NCBI RefSeq assembly: GCF_964355755.1
Contig: NC_092671.1
Span: forward strand, 12,876,501-12,940,500
DNA from: Antedon mediterranea
Taxonomy: Eukaryota > Echinodermata > Crinoidea > Comatulida > Antedonidae
Length of the DNA stretch: 64,000 nt
Direction of reading: 5' to 3'
The first letter of the stretch is position 1. Each line of letters starts with the position of its first letter. The translations under genes were made by a program, and so were the position numbers. Shown piece by piece: positions 14,512-29,500 of this stretch. The notes under the pieces were generated by a model. That model saw only the letters and a list, made by a program, of their open reading frames with translations, had not been told where the DNA came from and did no database searches.

Positions 14512-17500
14512 TCAACTTTCTTTACTGATGACCGAAACAAGAGCCTCGTCCATCAAATCATCATCAATAGGACAAGGACTTGCTTGATTACTGGGAACAC
14601 TAAGAGCTGCTGGAGACTTCACAGGTAGCATAATTGGAGAAGCAACTTGTCCTAATGGTGATGCAGCCATGATGCCCAGTGGTGATTGGGCTATCATACT
14701 TCTAGGCGATGTGGACCCTGGTTCAGTTTGTGTGTCACTAGATGAGTTTTTAGGATGGTGTTCCTTTTTAATCAATGCTTCCTTCTCGATTTCAAAAGTA
14801 GATTCTTCTTGAATGTCATCAATAACTAATTCACTATCACTTTCTACCTCACCAACAGGACTTACAGGTTTAGTCTTTTTTAAATTAACTGGTTCTTCAC
14901 TTTTCACTAATGGTGGAGTTAATTCTTTCGACTTAGATGCAGGTTTGGCTACTACCTGACTAGGTGCACTCAGAGATTTCTGATCAGAAGTTGAATTTAA
15001 AGTTTTAGAGCTTCCTACTTTTAATGATTGCTTAGGAGATGGAACTTGAGGTTTTGGACTCGATGATTTGGAGGTTGTCAATGCTGGACTGGGAATCCTA
15101 AACTGAGTTGCTGGCGAGTCAGAAGATTTGTTTGAAATGTCCCTGTTGTCTTGATTGACTGCATCAACTTCAACCTTTTTCTGTGACATATCTTTCTTAA
15201 GATTTGTATTTGTGTTTCCACCGAGACTGTCCGTTTCAACTTGTCCTAACTTCTTTCTGAAGACCTCTCTGTCTGTAGTTTCCTCCTTACCTTTGCTTGC
15301 ATCCAATTTCAAATCATTTGTCTTTGTGAAAAAACTGTCAGTTTTTTTTGCTAGTTGTGCATCAGGTTTGCGTAAATCTGATGATGTCTTACCAGCTGTA
15401 TTATTTACATTGGTTATTTTTGTTTCACCAGATAATGATGTCTTGCTACTAGTGGTGTTACTAACACTTTTACCCAGTGTTTGCTTTTTAATTCCCTCTG
15501 CAGATACATTAGGCCGACTGACATGAGAGGTAGGGTTTGTTGGTGTCGCTTTACTACTGCTTACAACAGCAGGAAATTTACTTTTTGGAGAAGCAGTCAA
15601 TTTTGGAGATTTGCTCAATATATTAGGTTTTCTTTGCAGAGAACTTGGTGAACTACTTGTTTTACCTGGTGTTTTCATGGGACTTGAAGGACTCTTTTGA
15701 ATATTTCCACTTTTAGAAGAACTGCCTATCTTTGTAGGTACCTTGTTGGATGCAGGAGATGTTACCTTAATTGAAGGGCTTGATGTTGATATTGTCCTTG
15801 ATGGATTTGGACTCATCTTGCTCTGTTTTGGACTTGATATTGAAGATGATCTATTAGCTAATGGTGAAGGTTTTGTGCTTACACTCACAGCTTTTAAACC
15901 AGATTTTGAAGTAGCCGGCTTACTGATGTTCGAGTGTGTCAGAGATTTTGAAGCCACACCAGAGCTTGCTTTTAATTTTTGAGTTTTAATATTTGATTGA
16001 GATTTAACAAGCATGTTTGACTTTTTATCTGTATCTAGCACAGAAGAGGAAACCAATGTGTGTGGCTTTGGTGAATCTGATGGTTTGGTTGTAGGAGCTT
16101 TTTGAAATTCCTTTAAATCATCTGATGAAGGATCATAATCATCTTTATGTTTCTGAGCTTTCATTTGTAAAACCTCAACAATTGAATTTATATTTTTTGA
16201 TCTAAATGGTGATTTGTTCTTTTTCAAAGCCGCAGCTCCAGCAGATAACGGTGTTCCGGCTGAAAGAGGTGTTGTAGCTGAACGTGGAGATCCAATACCA
16301 GGTGACTGTGGCATTAAAACCAAAGGAGGTGGTTTGGGGGCTGTTACCTTTGTAGAAGTAACTTGCTTTGTACCAGTGGAAACTGGTGTCTTCACAGTGC
16401 TTGTACTAATTGATGGTGATTTATGTGTAACATCTGCAGAAAGTGGTTTATTTGAGATATTTGGTGAGGAAACTACAGCGACTGGTTTCTGCTGCATATT
16501 TTGCTTCTTTGATGCAGTAGGTTTTATTGAGCTAAATTTAGCTTTCTGCGTTGCTAACTTTTTAGCCAATACCGTTTTGGTTGTAGGTAGAGATCCAGGT
16601 TTGTGAATTGTAACCACTTTTTTAACTCCAGTTTGAAGTTTTCCTTCAGTTACCTTTTGTCCAGGTGTTACTTCTTTTGAGAAAGTCTTCATACCAGATG
16701 GTGTCTTTAGGTGAGACAAAGTTTTGTTAAAAGGATTTTGCTTTGTATCAGATTTAACACCTGTTAATTTTGATGGTTGCTCATTTGAAATATACTTCTT
16801 CTTTTCAATACTAGGAACTTTAAGAACAGATTTATTTGTACTTAACACTTCTCCTGTATATTCTGACGTATTCTTTTTCTGTGAAACACTTTTCTTATCT
16901 GGCTCTTTCTTTGGCTCCGGCTCAGTCAACTTATTCTCACTTGTTTCACCAACAGGTGGGTGGGCAAGTCTTACAGTTATCTTAGGTGGCTTGATATCCG
17001 TAGTAGCTGAACTAACTTTTTTTGCTTCTGATATCAACTGTTTCTTAGTCTCTGAACCTGTACGACTAAACTTTATTTTCAAAGGATCTGAAGATGGGGT
17101 CATGGTGAAACTTACTTTCGCTGGTGGTTCATCTTCAGTTTCAATTTTTCTTTTTCTCCTAGCCTTTTTAGGATGTTCTACAGTAGGTGGACTAATATTT
17201 GTTTCTTTCCTTTTAGTTTTCCTCTTTGCTTTCTTTGGCGGCTGCGGTGATGGCTGAGGAGATAACGAGCCTTCTCTTGAATCAGGTTTAAAGTTTTTAG
17301 GTTTTCCTTTAGAGATAAATGGTTGCTTTAATGACGCCTTATCATGACTAAATAAAGGTTTTTGTTCATTAAGTACATTTCTATTTGATCGATCGAGATC
17401 TAACATTGATGTCAATGAGTTATCACTTTTTCGCCGATGCATTAGAGATGGTTTTCCACTTGACTGCAATGGGTAAGATGATGCCAGTTGAGCTTTATTA

Positions 17501-20500
17501 TCTAGCCTAGATTTGTAGTCTGTAAAATCTGATGCAAAAGAATTCTTGTTTTGATTATTTGATTCTAATGTCATATTAACAAGATCAAATGAAGATGCTT
17601 CGTCACTTTCAAGAAGATTTACCTCAAAATTTAAAACATCTGGGTCAATTTCAGGAAAGTCATCTTCAATCGAATCTCCTGAAAAAAAGTTAATTGGTGC
17701 ATTTTCTGATAAATCGTTAGAGACAGGAGTAGGTATCTGTTCTGAAATACTAGTTGACGGTGTCTTTTCAACAGGTGTTGATGGGATGTCACCTTGCATA
17801 ATCATTTCATTCTCTGGAGTATCAAGAGTACTTTTTGTACTAGTTCTGTTAGCTGACCAAGGTGTTGGTGTTAATGGTGATAATGCTGGCCAACTGTAGG
17901 AACCATGAGAACTTGTACTTTCTATTCGTTTGTGTTTGGAATCTATAGAATGGTTCAATAAATCACCTTGCGAAAATGGGAACTTAGAATCTCCTGTCAT
18001 TACGGCAGACATGTCAGTAACAGAAGAGTATCTGCTTGTCGGTAATGATGTTTGTTGCATCATTGAAGTGGATGGTGTTCCAGGAAGAAAGAAAACAGGA
18101 TCATCATTTAACTCATCATTAAATTGCCGTGGCGACCGACTGTCTGATGTGGATTTTCGCTTCCGTCTTTGTTTAACTTCTTTTGTTTTGACAACTGGAC
18201 TGGCAACTGCAGATGCTTGAGTAGGCTGGACACGAAGAAGATCCATTAACATTGGATTTTGTGGGGGTTTAGTCATAGCTCCCATTGCAAGATTTCCAGC
18301 TAAATTTGTGTTTTGTAAAAGACTGGCCAACATTGGGTTTTGTGAAACTTTTGAATCATCCAATGATTTTAAATCAGGTTTTGGAGTGTCAGTGGTGGAC
18401 GAACCAAACAGAGTAACCATAGACTGGCTTAGATCGCGCAATATACTTTTAGGCATTGTAGACCTAACGTTTCCCATCTTGTTGGTAATGTAATTCATAG
18501 TCGTTGAAGTCGGTTTAGGAGATGTAACATCGTTAATCCCTTTTGCGGAATTTGGCAGCAATGTATTTACTGATCCGGGTGAAAACATGGAAGGGACAGC
18601 TGAAGTACTCAAAGGTTTCCTAAACTTGTCCATCTTTGAATATGCAACTTTCATGATAGCTCTCATTGTGACTGGTATCGACATACATCTGAAAAAAAAT
18701 TAAATGTGTAAATGGTAAATTATAAATAACAATTAATAATAATACCAAAAACAAAATGTAAAGTAAATTCTCATAAAAGAACCATCATTTAACTAGGTAC
18801 AGTACATACCTTACCCACTTAAAACAGTCAAAAGAACTTACTTTTGTAAAACTTTAGTGGCATAATCATTGCAACATAGTGGTTCTTCACCTTGAGCTGT
18901 GTGGATAATGCACTTGAGATTGGAAACATCATTCAGGTCCATCTCAACTATTAAAAACAAATAGTACATTCCTTATTTTGTGCACTTAACAAATTATGAT
19001 TTACTACAATGGGGAATAATGATTGTAGCACTGAGCTGTAAGTAAGCATTTCATACAATGTATTGAGAATTGCTTTGATTGGCTATCACACTAGTGTTAA
19101 ACATTGTTAGTACATTGTAAAATAAAAAAAAAATTACCACAAGCCATTCCAATCTTGGCAGGATGTTCAAATGTTATTGTTAACTTATTTTGTGTAACTG
19201 CAGACACTTCAAATAAAAAAACTTCTGTTTCATCTACCGAAAAAAAATATAAATCATTAAAAATTATGTTTGATGTAAAGTTTGAGGTACACCCTGTATA
19301 GTTCTGAAAAGAACTGTTGAGTTACTCAAAAGTAAAATGAATGAATGAAAACTTATATCAACATAAAATAATCCCCTTAAAGTATTAAAAATATAATTAA
19401 TAGAGCTATATAAATGCATCACTTTCTTGTCTACACATCTCTCAAAAACTAGAGAATTTGAGTGGTGCATGTATTGACAAATGAAAAGTGTAAGTAAAGT
19501 TGTTTGGAATTACCTTTGCAGGTGTCTGTTCTTACACAACTAGCAATAAGAGTGTTGTACACTGCTTGTTGTCGTAATGCTGTTAATATGGCAATGGCTT
19601 GGCTTGTACAGGTTAGTGGGATAATTGATTGCATAACACCTTTCATTTCTTTACTACATTCATTAATAAAGTAGCAATGCTGTTCACCAGGTAAAGTCTA
19701 ACGTAAAAAACAAGAAAAGGTATAGTAATGATATTAAATTAAAAAGAGTCTAAAATACTGGATATACGTGTGGCTGTATTCATCATTTAACCAGGAAAGA
19801 TTAAGATTACAGATTGTACTCTTTTTAAGGAATACACACCTGTTAAACATTTCCTATGAAATGAACAATGAATGGCATTTACTATAAAATTCTTTCTAAA
19901 GTATGTTATTGTACAGTATGACTATTTTAATAGGACTTACCACATAGTATCTGTTGCGCAATGCCGGTTTGGAACTTGGTAATGATGGATCTAGAGCATA
20001 CCGACATATCAGTGAGTTGAGAGGTACAGCTGAGGATAGATCTTTTAAAAAAAAGAAAAAAATAGAACTTAACTAACAAGCCATGTATAATTACCTACAT
20101 TAAAGATAGAAATATTGTATATAAATGTCTAGGGAGAAATACTCTCCCCTGGATGGTCGCCCTAGCCCCTTCCCCCCAACACATATGACTCTGCGGGTGA
20201 TTCAAATATAATATAAAACAATTGCATACAATAGCAAAAATGAGTATATAATAGTATAGATACTGTCATTTTCAAGTATCAAACAATGTTGTACTTACTT
20301 TGGTTGATTGCTAAACGTTTAATTTGTATTATTGATAATGGCATCGGTTTGTTGAGTTTTAACACAAAGCAAGCTGGTATGTTCATACAGTTGCTGCTAT
20401 TTAATTGTACAAAGTTGTAATGAGGTCTATTAAAAGAATAAAAATAATGTAGTTAGAAGTATATAAATAGAATTAAAAAAATAAACGGGTTTTTACTGGT

Positions 20501-23500
20501 TTTGGTTCAGGGATCAGTTTTCTAAACGCTTAACAAATCTTTAACAAAATAAACACAATCTTATTAATATTGATTGATCGATAGGTGTTTGGTATTTATT
20601 TCAGTTATCTGCAAAGTTTACTTTGCCTATACAATAAACATCATAAGTTTGTATATTACAAACATGATAAAAACAACTATGTATGTATTTTACAGAGAAA
20701 AAATTACTCAGAAGTAATGCTGAATATATCTATTAACCGTAACGTGTAAAGATGAAAAGAAAATGTTGTATAGCAGTACGGTATATCCGGATCTCGTTTT
20801 GTAAATTTATGTTTTAGAAAGGGCATATGAATTTTATCTCTGTTGCATATATTTACACTGTATTTATGTTTAGGGTGACAACATTGCTGCATGCTTCTTT
20901 AATACATCAAACATAAGAATTTATGTTTGAATTTGTTCATTCTCATAGATTTTCATGCCATTTCACATTCTATGTTATGAATCAACATCTGGATAATTAT
21001 CTTTTAAGCTCATAAACCAAACAATAAAATTTTAACAACATTATCAGTTGTTTGTTTAGATATTCAAACAATAATTAGATAAATTTAAAACCGTTATTTG
21101 TAAAGTTTACCCTTTTTTCCCATCTGACGGTGTCACCACATTCAATGTACTACTGCACTGTAATCTCTTCTGCTGTGAACTATCTAAGAGTACGCTTAAC
21201 GACAAGCCCAGGTTTTCTGGTAGAGGATCTAAAATACACATAAACCATATTTCAATATCCACTGTACTAATTAGAAAACCGTCCATTATTGAGTGGTTAT
21301 AAAAAAAATAGGTAGGCATATAAAAAGTCTTGTAAACTTGTTTATAGAATAGCTTTAACTCTCATGGGCCTACAGCTAAACACACTGTAAAGTACTCTTC
21401 CAAGCTTAAACTAGGGTGAAACCTTCCAGGCTTAAACATAGTTTTATTACTATGTTTAATATTAATATCGATGAATCACTAAATATAAATAACTACTAAT
21501 TAATCTATACATTATTCTGTTGCTGCTCGAGACCTGAAATTAAACTTATCTTACCTGACATGCTTAAAAGGGTTGATGTCTTTTTCTCTACATTTAGCAA
21601 ATCGTAGGGCGACACAAAAAAGGTCAATCTCATTGGATAACCTAAATAAAATAAGGTTAACAACATGAAATCTTGATAAATGAATCCCTACTAAATGTCC
21701 CTTTAATAAATGTGTTCCAAAGGAGAGGTTTAACTGTAGATACATTTTACACTTAGTTAAATTGGGTTTAAGAAGGAATAAGATACAGTTAAGTAAGTGC
21801 TCAGACAACTACTGTACTACTCCTCAACAGTTACCCTGGAGAAAATTGCCAAGTATCACCTTTTGAACAATGATAAAAATAAACAGGAGTTTAAAATTTG
21901 GATTTTTCTCACTTAATCTTAAAAAATTAAATATACTTACCACCAACTCTTGGTGACATGAAGCCAACTAAACCTTTCAGTATAAGTACCATAACATTGG
22001 TAGTTGACATGCTTAAATAATTAATAAATAAATGAGTAATAATAAATCATGAATATTTTTAATGCTAAACATTATATGAAACTGAAATAATTGATCTAAT
22101 TTCACAATACTGTAAACAGGGGACACTCTTATTAAGAGGACACTTTTTTGGGTCCCAAAGATGTCCCCTTAATAGGGGTTCTATTTTGATAAAATATTTT
22201 CACTACTGTTCTGTTTAACAACAATTCTAACTTACAGTACATACGTATTATATATTTCAATAATTTTGTTTGTAGTGTATTTTATTACATTTATGTTATA
22301 AAGTCAGTTATACATACCAGCTAAATTTAAATACTTTCTTGAGGTCATCCTCTAATGTTTGAAGACATTTGAATGCATCCCTTTTAACTGAGCTGTGAAA
22401 ACGAATATGTTAAACAGACAGAGAAAATGATAAAATTAATGTGTGGGTAAAGATTAATTTATGCTCGTCTATGTATTATACTGTACAGATGAGAATTATA
22501 ATAGAAATACCAGTTTACACTATATATGTGTCTACTAAACTCTGGTACAATTCAGGCTGTATGGTATATAGATTACAAGTGTAAAATGTTTGTAAAATAT
22601 TCATATACTGTACACCTTATGTGTCAGTTCTTGGTCAATTTTACTGAATTTAATATGCTGTTGTGTTGAAGCAACAACATTCTTATTATTTTAATTACTT
22701 TATTATAAAAATAAATATTAAAAACGGCAGTCAATAAATTAAATAAATTGTATATACTGTATAGTAATTTAAAATAAATTAAATATTTATTTTTTAAATA
22801 TTAAAATTTAATTAAAAAAATAATTTTAAATTAATCACCATTATAATTAATTCACTTACAAATTTTAGAATATATTATATAGTTATTTTTTTTTATATTC
22901 AAATTCAATTAAAAACATTTAGGTTACACTACAATTAATTGTTCCTGGCCAGACTTCTGATATTGTATTGTTTTATAAAGACAAATAAAATATATGTCTG
23001 TACCTGAGCTTTAAACCATCCTTTAGTAATGTTTCTCTTAAAATGAATTTTTATAATTATTTAGAAGGTTTGATCAAGAAAAAAAACCAAAATAAACTTG
23101 ACAGCATTTATATATTCTATGATGTAATATAAAATTATCAAATCTAATATTAAAATCAATTAAATCATATTTTACAAGGGAAACAAAGTTCAAGTATCAT
23201 TTATGATTACTATTTTAATTAAGTATAACATTTTATGGAAGATTCTAGTGAAATGAGAAGTTTCATAATCTAAATTATTTTTAGCTCCTTGTTAATTTAT
23301 TTTTCAGCTGATGGGATGTTTACAGCATGAAGAATAATATAATAGTGAATGTTATATGAATTATATCTTTAAAATAAAATCCCCTCATATTTTCTAGCTT
23401 AAAAATGGCTTATGTTACAAGCTAAAATGGAATTCCTAGTTAACAATTTCTATTGTTAATATACACATTTGAAACCACATTTGTAATGCTACTATGTCAG

Positions 23501-26500
23501 TCTTAAAAAATAATTTTACAAAAGAAAAATATAAAAACTTACACATCACATGCCAAATGATAAAAACTGTTTAAGCCTCTAAGATGCTCTAGAAACTTCT
23601 TAAAATTGCTTTTTTTTAAACAGTCACACATCTCAGGACAGCTCTTAAAAACAAAAACGAAATAGCTATTGATTCATCAAAAAACCCATTATACATAAAA
23701 TGTCAAAAAAAATAAAATAAAAACGATACATTAGGTTAAGTCCAACACATCAGTTTATAATGTTAAGCCCATATACAGTATTGAATCTGCCATTGCTAAC
23801 ATGCTGTATGACAGAAATGTCTTATTAGGTAAAAATGTGGCTTTGTGGCCTACAAGTATGGTATTAACTGTCTAAGTCCTACGGTCTTGGATTAAATGAC
23901 AGCCTATGACAACCTATGTTTATCCTTTGAAGTACATACAATGGATTCGTCTTGGTCGCATATTTTAACATCCTCAACAGCGCCATTTGCCTCCAACATC
24001 ACCTCAACATAGAATATATCTGCGCTGAAGAATACTTCCCGTGAATTTTGACTTGTATGAAACTTTAGTCTAAGTTAATAAAATTATAAATTAGAAAAAG
24101 TTAAAAAATATCATGTGTTTATTTTGTATTTAAAACTTATTACGGTATAGTATAGTAGTGACTTTTCACTTAAATGTTGACTTACACAGGTAAAATAATG
24201 AAGTCAGGGTTTGTACCGGAAGCCCCTCAGGAAGCTAGAACCACCCAGGAAATAATAAAGGGAAGAGATCCACCCATTTAATACAATTGGAGTAGAACAG
24301 TTTACCAGACTTTTTTATCAGATTAAGAAATTGTGGTTACAAAATTTACATTCGATTGAATGTAGAATTTTCCAGTTGGGAATTCTATTCCTAAAAATAA
24401 TAAACTACTATTAAAAAACAAATCTTTCCGGAAATTGAAGTGAAACGGATTTGGGAGGTGGTTGTGGAAGTTAGCCACCCGGAAATGTTTTGCATTTAGA
24501 TCAGGAAATTGTTGATAATACTCATAACATTTACATTTAGCTTTCCAGATGTGTATTCTATACTCTATAGCTATGTTTCCGAATTCATTTCTCAATCAGA
24601 GTTATTGCAGAGTTACATCAGGGTGTAGATTGTTCTGCGTTAAAACGTTTGATATATAGTACTACAAATAAGAAGTGCTTGTCTATAATTATCTTAACCA
24701 ATCAGGTTTAAATTACAACGGATATACCTTTAAAACCTATCAGTTATATCGAAGGTACATCATAGTTGTATCACAATAAACAAATGACAAAAGAAAACAG
24801 ATCCCACAAGCTCTTTACTGCAGATGTAACCCGCATAAGATTTGGATTAGCTTAAAAGTGTGCATAGAACTGAACTAACTCCAGTGTTTGTAAACTGTCT
24901 CAATATCAATTTGTTTCTTCAGGTTATACTTTTTATCTACCATACAATATTTACATTATCAATGGCAATGGGCTGATTAGCATACAATACAATTTTGTAT
25001 GTTGCAAGACATCTAAAATTACATTAATCTCACTTTCATTTCAAAATAATACTTTTGACCAAAATGAATTATGATATTTCAAAATTGAAATAAAATGTAT
25101 TCGACCATAAACATTTTGATGTTGTTAACTAAAGAAAATAACATTTTTCTTTTTAATTTAACTACGTCTACTATTACTTATTATATATATAATAAATTTT
25201 ATAATTTTGTATTTAATAAATAATATAAGAAACTAGTACTTTAATACTTAGGAATTATTATTCAGTATCTGATCTTTGGTGACTCAAGACAGACAACAAA
25301 ATCTGACTAATAGAAATATGTTTTAATACAAAATTGCAACATTATGCTTACCCAGCCTGCTTTGCGTGCGTTTTCAATCGTTCAACCATGGCAGGCAAGG
25401 ACATTGAACCTTTTGGCAAAAGGAAATCAAACAATTATGTAAAGAGTATTCAGACTGCACATAGAAAAACTATGAACTTTATTCATAAAGCTATATTTGT
25501 TGAATTATATATTCATAATATTAACAAAACAATATACATTTATCTAAGGCCGTGTTTCTGCAGCCAAAACAAAATTATCAGTTACTTTTTTAATCAATAA
25601 AGTGTGCATGATCAGTTATTACCAAACAACCTGATGCCCCATCAACAATTTTTCCTCCAGGTCAAAGGTTAAACATTATCGCATTTATCCAATAATTATG
25701 AATGAGATAATTATCAGTTAATTTGTCTCAAGTGGAATCGGTTAAACCCGGTTTCCACAGGCAGTTTATCGGGTAACGTTAATCGGTTAATTATTGGTTA
25801 ATTTTTGGCTGCGGAAACATGGCCTTATATTTTATAAGCACTGCAGTACAATAGTTACAGTGCAGATTGGCCAACATTTCATTTACAGTGCAGATCGGTT
25901 GACGTTTCATTTCGGCCACCGTATACCCAATAAACATCTAGGCAATATCAAGTAAAACGACAATGGGAGTAAAGATAAACCTATGAATTTAGGCATTCAT
26001 AACTGAAGGCCAAAATGATATCAGAAAATTGAATAAAAACTTAAAGTTATATACCATTAATGGCTTGCTTGAGTTGGTCTAGGCAATGCTGCAAGCGCTC
26101 TGCGTCCACAGATGAAGGTTCTTGACACTTGGCCTGAAAAAAAGTACATTTTTTTTTATGCCGTACTGTACTTTTATGAACATTCTAAATCACATACACA
26201 ATATACATACACATTTTATGTGAATATCCTAAAAGATACATAGTAAATAGTAACATAGCATCCTACATTTAAAAAATAGTGAAACTACTGTAAGTTAGGG
26301 ATGCATGCGTAGAGTAGCCAAAGCAATATCTTATTTGGGCAAAACACTATGAAAACGTAGATTAATATTGAAATAAAGAGTTGCTGATAAACATTTGTTT
26401 GAGAACACATAATTATGACCACCATGTACAAAACCAAAATGTTTAAAACCAAGATAACTAGTATTTACCATAACTGTACGCAACTTTCGGCTTGTATTTG

Positions 26501-29500
26501 ACCATTCTTTAATCTGTTGACTTGTGGTGCGCAGTTTTGCCATTAATGAGGAGAGTACTTCTTCTTGGTTGCCATTGAGAACTATAAAATAGATTGAATA
26601 ATATTAACAATGGACTGTAATATAGAACAGGTAATGATAGGTAATGATAGGTAATGTATACAGTCAATCTTTTAGGAAAATATATAACCAGTCAGAGATA
26701 GGCACAATATGAGTGAGTGAGTGGCCGAGCGGTTAAGACAGTGGAACCGTAATCACGTAGCCATAACATCGGCAGGGGTTCGAGGCTCACTCACTCCATG
26801 GTTCTGGTGGTAGAACGAGTCTTCTCGGATAAGGACTATAAACCATAGGTCTAGTGTACACAACTTGCTTGTGTGCACTTTAAAGAACCTAGTACATCTT
26901 TCGAAACGAGTAGGGGGTTACCCCGGTGTATTAGTACATCACAGCCACTGATCACCAACTGGGCCCTCTGGGAGATCAGTCTTTGACTGAAGAGGTCACC
27001 CAGTATAAAGATAAAACAAACAATAAATGTCTTGTATTTGTAGTCTACTATGTTAAACATAAATTAACTGGTAATCAGTAATATACTAAGAATAATTAGG
27101 CTTTAAGTAAGTTTGAGTTGATCATTTCTATTCTCAATTTTGTATGATTTGTAGAAAAGAAAAACAAGATGTAGCCAAATTTGTATTATAGAATACTACA
27201 CTAAATGTACAGTGTAGAAAGATACATAAATAAATTTATAATACATATCTTTATAATACATTATGTACCTCGCTGGAAAGATTCTTATTTTTGCTACTGT
27301 ACTAATAGTTTGAAAGGCATATACACTGAATAAATTGCATAAAAGATATCTATATGTACACACCATACATGTTTAACAATGGATTTTTTCATTACGTACA
27401 TACTGCATCAACATAATATCATTTTGTAAGCATTGGAGAATTAATAAAATGATAAAAGATGCATGAGAAATACAGTTCAGTGGCAGATACACATTACGTT
27501 GTAATAAATGTTAATTATGCCAAAAGGCAAATTTCTTTCATACATCATTTTCCCTATGCTATTCCTCATACTAAACGTACTGTATTTGTTTTTTATATAA
27601 CAATATACATCAATTCATGAAAGGGATTTTAATACATGAAATTTAAAACAAGAATTTTATAGACATTAATTATATATACAAAAGACTAATATAAACAAAT
27701 ATAAAAATAATTAATGAATTTCTTTCTCTCAAAATGCAATAACTTGTTATCATCTCGAATATTCAATAGTATAGTTACTCGAAAAAGAACAAACAAAGTG
27801 AATTATTTAAAGATAAATTTATGTTCACTTCAAATAATGTTGCTGGGAAACATAGTCAACAGTATGCATAATGTGCTGTGCATACAATTAAACTCATTCA
27901 GTAAAAACTATCAACATTGTTCTCACTCCACATGGCTGCTTTTAGTATGTATTTTTCTGACCAGTTGGTCTGTAGGCCTACAGCATGTCGTTTATATATA
28001 TTTTGTCATTTTGAGTATTTTGGAGGAAATAAGTATTATTATTATTACAATGTGGGTTATGTTCTCCCTTCGGAAATGAAGGCATGATATAGACAATTAC
28101 ATTTTTTCTTATCTTATTCACCAAGGAATTGAAAAATTACTAAGCAATTAGCATTATTATAGTTTATTACAAAATTATCACAATCAGAAGGCAAAAGTGT
28201 TTGAAGATGGGTAAAAATAAAGAATATTTATATTAAAATCATAATAGACAATGTCATGCTTCATATCCTATGGGATATATGGGTCATTTACATTGGAGTT
28301 CCACATTTAGTCAAAGTCTAGACAACCTTAAATGATAACATAGGGTGATCTACTGCAAGTATCATAAAGGTCAGAAAGAATATGCATGGCCTAGTTATTT
28401 GGTTATAACCTCCATCAATTTCAGCTGAGTACAATACTCTACAACATTATAATATATTCAGTTCAGTTCAACATTAAATATACAAGCAACATACATTAGG
28501 GATCCTCGTTCTTCATACTGTTAACTAGATGACTGGTCAAGGAATCCTTAAAACGGTATATTATCCCCCACTTGAAGGCGTTTGGATGTTGGATTACTGA
28601 TTGTGAAATCGTGGTTCGAATCCAACTCTCGCCGCATTGCTTGTATCCTCAGGCAAGACACTTTATTCAGGTGTATAAAATGGGTACCGGTTAGATCAAG
28701 TCACACCTTTGCGCAGCTTACTATTTCTGCATTATGGGAGTATGTTTCCATACGTATTTGATCCAAAAAATGACCGGGGTAATAATGTGCAGCGCATTGA
28801 GAGCTTGCTTATCGTGCTATTGAATGAATTATTATTATCATTTGAGATAATTCTTATAACGGGAACACTTGAAACAAATGAGTGGCCATTTATGTTTGTA
28901 ACTACGGCCAACCCTTATTTAGAGGACACACTATAGCTATTAAGGGGAGACAATTTAATGTGGACGTTCTAGTTTTTTTTTTTTACATATACATATACAG
29001 TATGTTGTTAAAGTGTCTAAAGTAAATGTTCGCATATAAGAATTGCTATAAAACACATCTCGTTGATACGCTCACTCAACACGTTGAAATGCAGGCATAT
29101 ATTGCATGACTGTGCAAGGCTTCAACCTGCCATTCTGATTAGATTACGGTAGTCAATTTGATGCAGTCAAAATTCAGATTCATAGAAAAGGGTGCATCAG
29201 GCCCCAGTCTTCATCCCCCTCCCCTTCTTCAAAGTGTGATTGTGTTCGATTTGACTATCCAGTTGTTATAATCATATTGCCCAATATATATTTTTAAATA
29301 GCAATTTATATAGCGCAATATCTGCAAGCATACAGTACCCTATAATTTCAGGGTATGCCTAGACTAGAACTGATTCAACCAGTATTCAGTATAGAAGTAT
29401 ATATTGTTAGATAGGTCAAGGTTAAAGGAGTTGAAAGGCAGATGTTATGCGCGATTTGAACGATTTGCGCAATTTGAAATTGCGCAAAAAAAATCCTTGC

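Noticed and set aside
15155-17257. Several plus-strand open frames of 79-177 codons antisense to MED1-A exon 16
   Set aside because: They are shadows of a long Ser/Lys/Pro-rich coding exon. Their translations are low-complexity Leu/Phe/Val runs with no domain and no paired frames at the same sites in MED1-B.
26709-26797. tRNA-Leu/Ser gene
   Set aside because: The head is fused to a long SINE body, the T-stem is imperfect and no Pol III terminator follows it directly.
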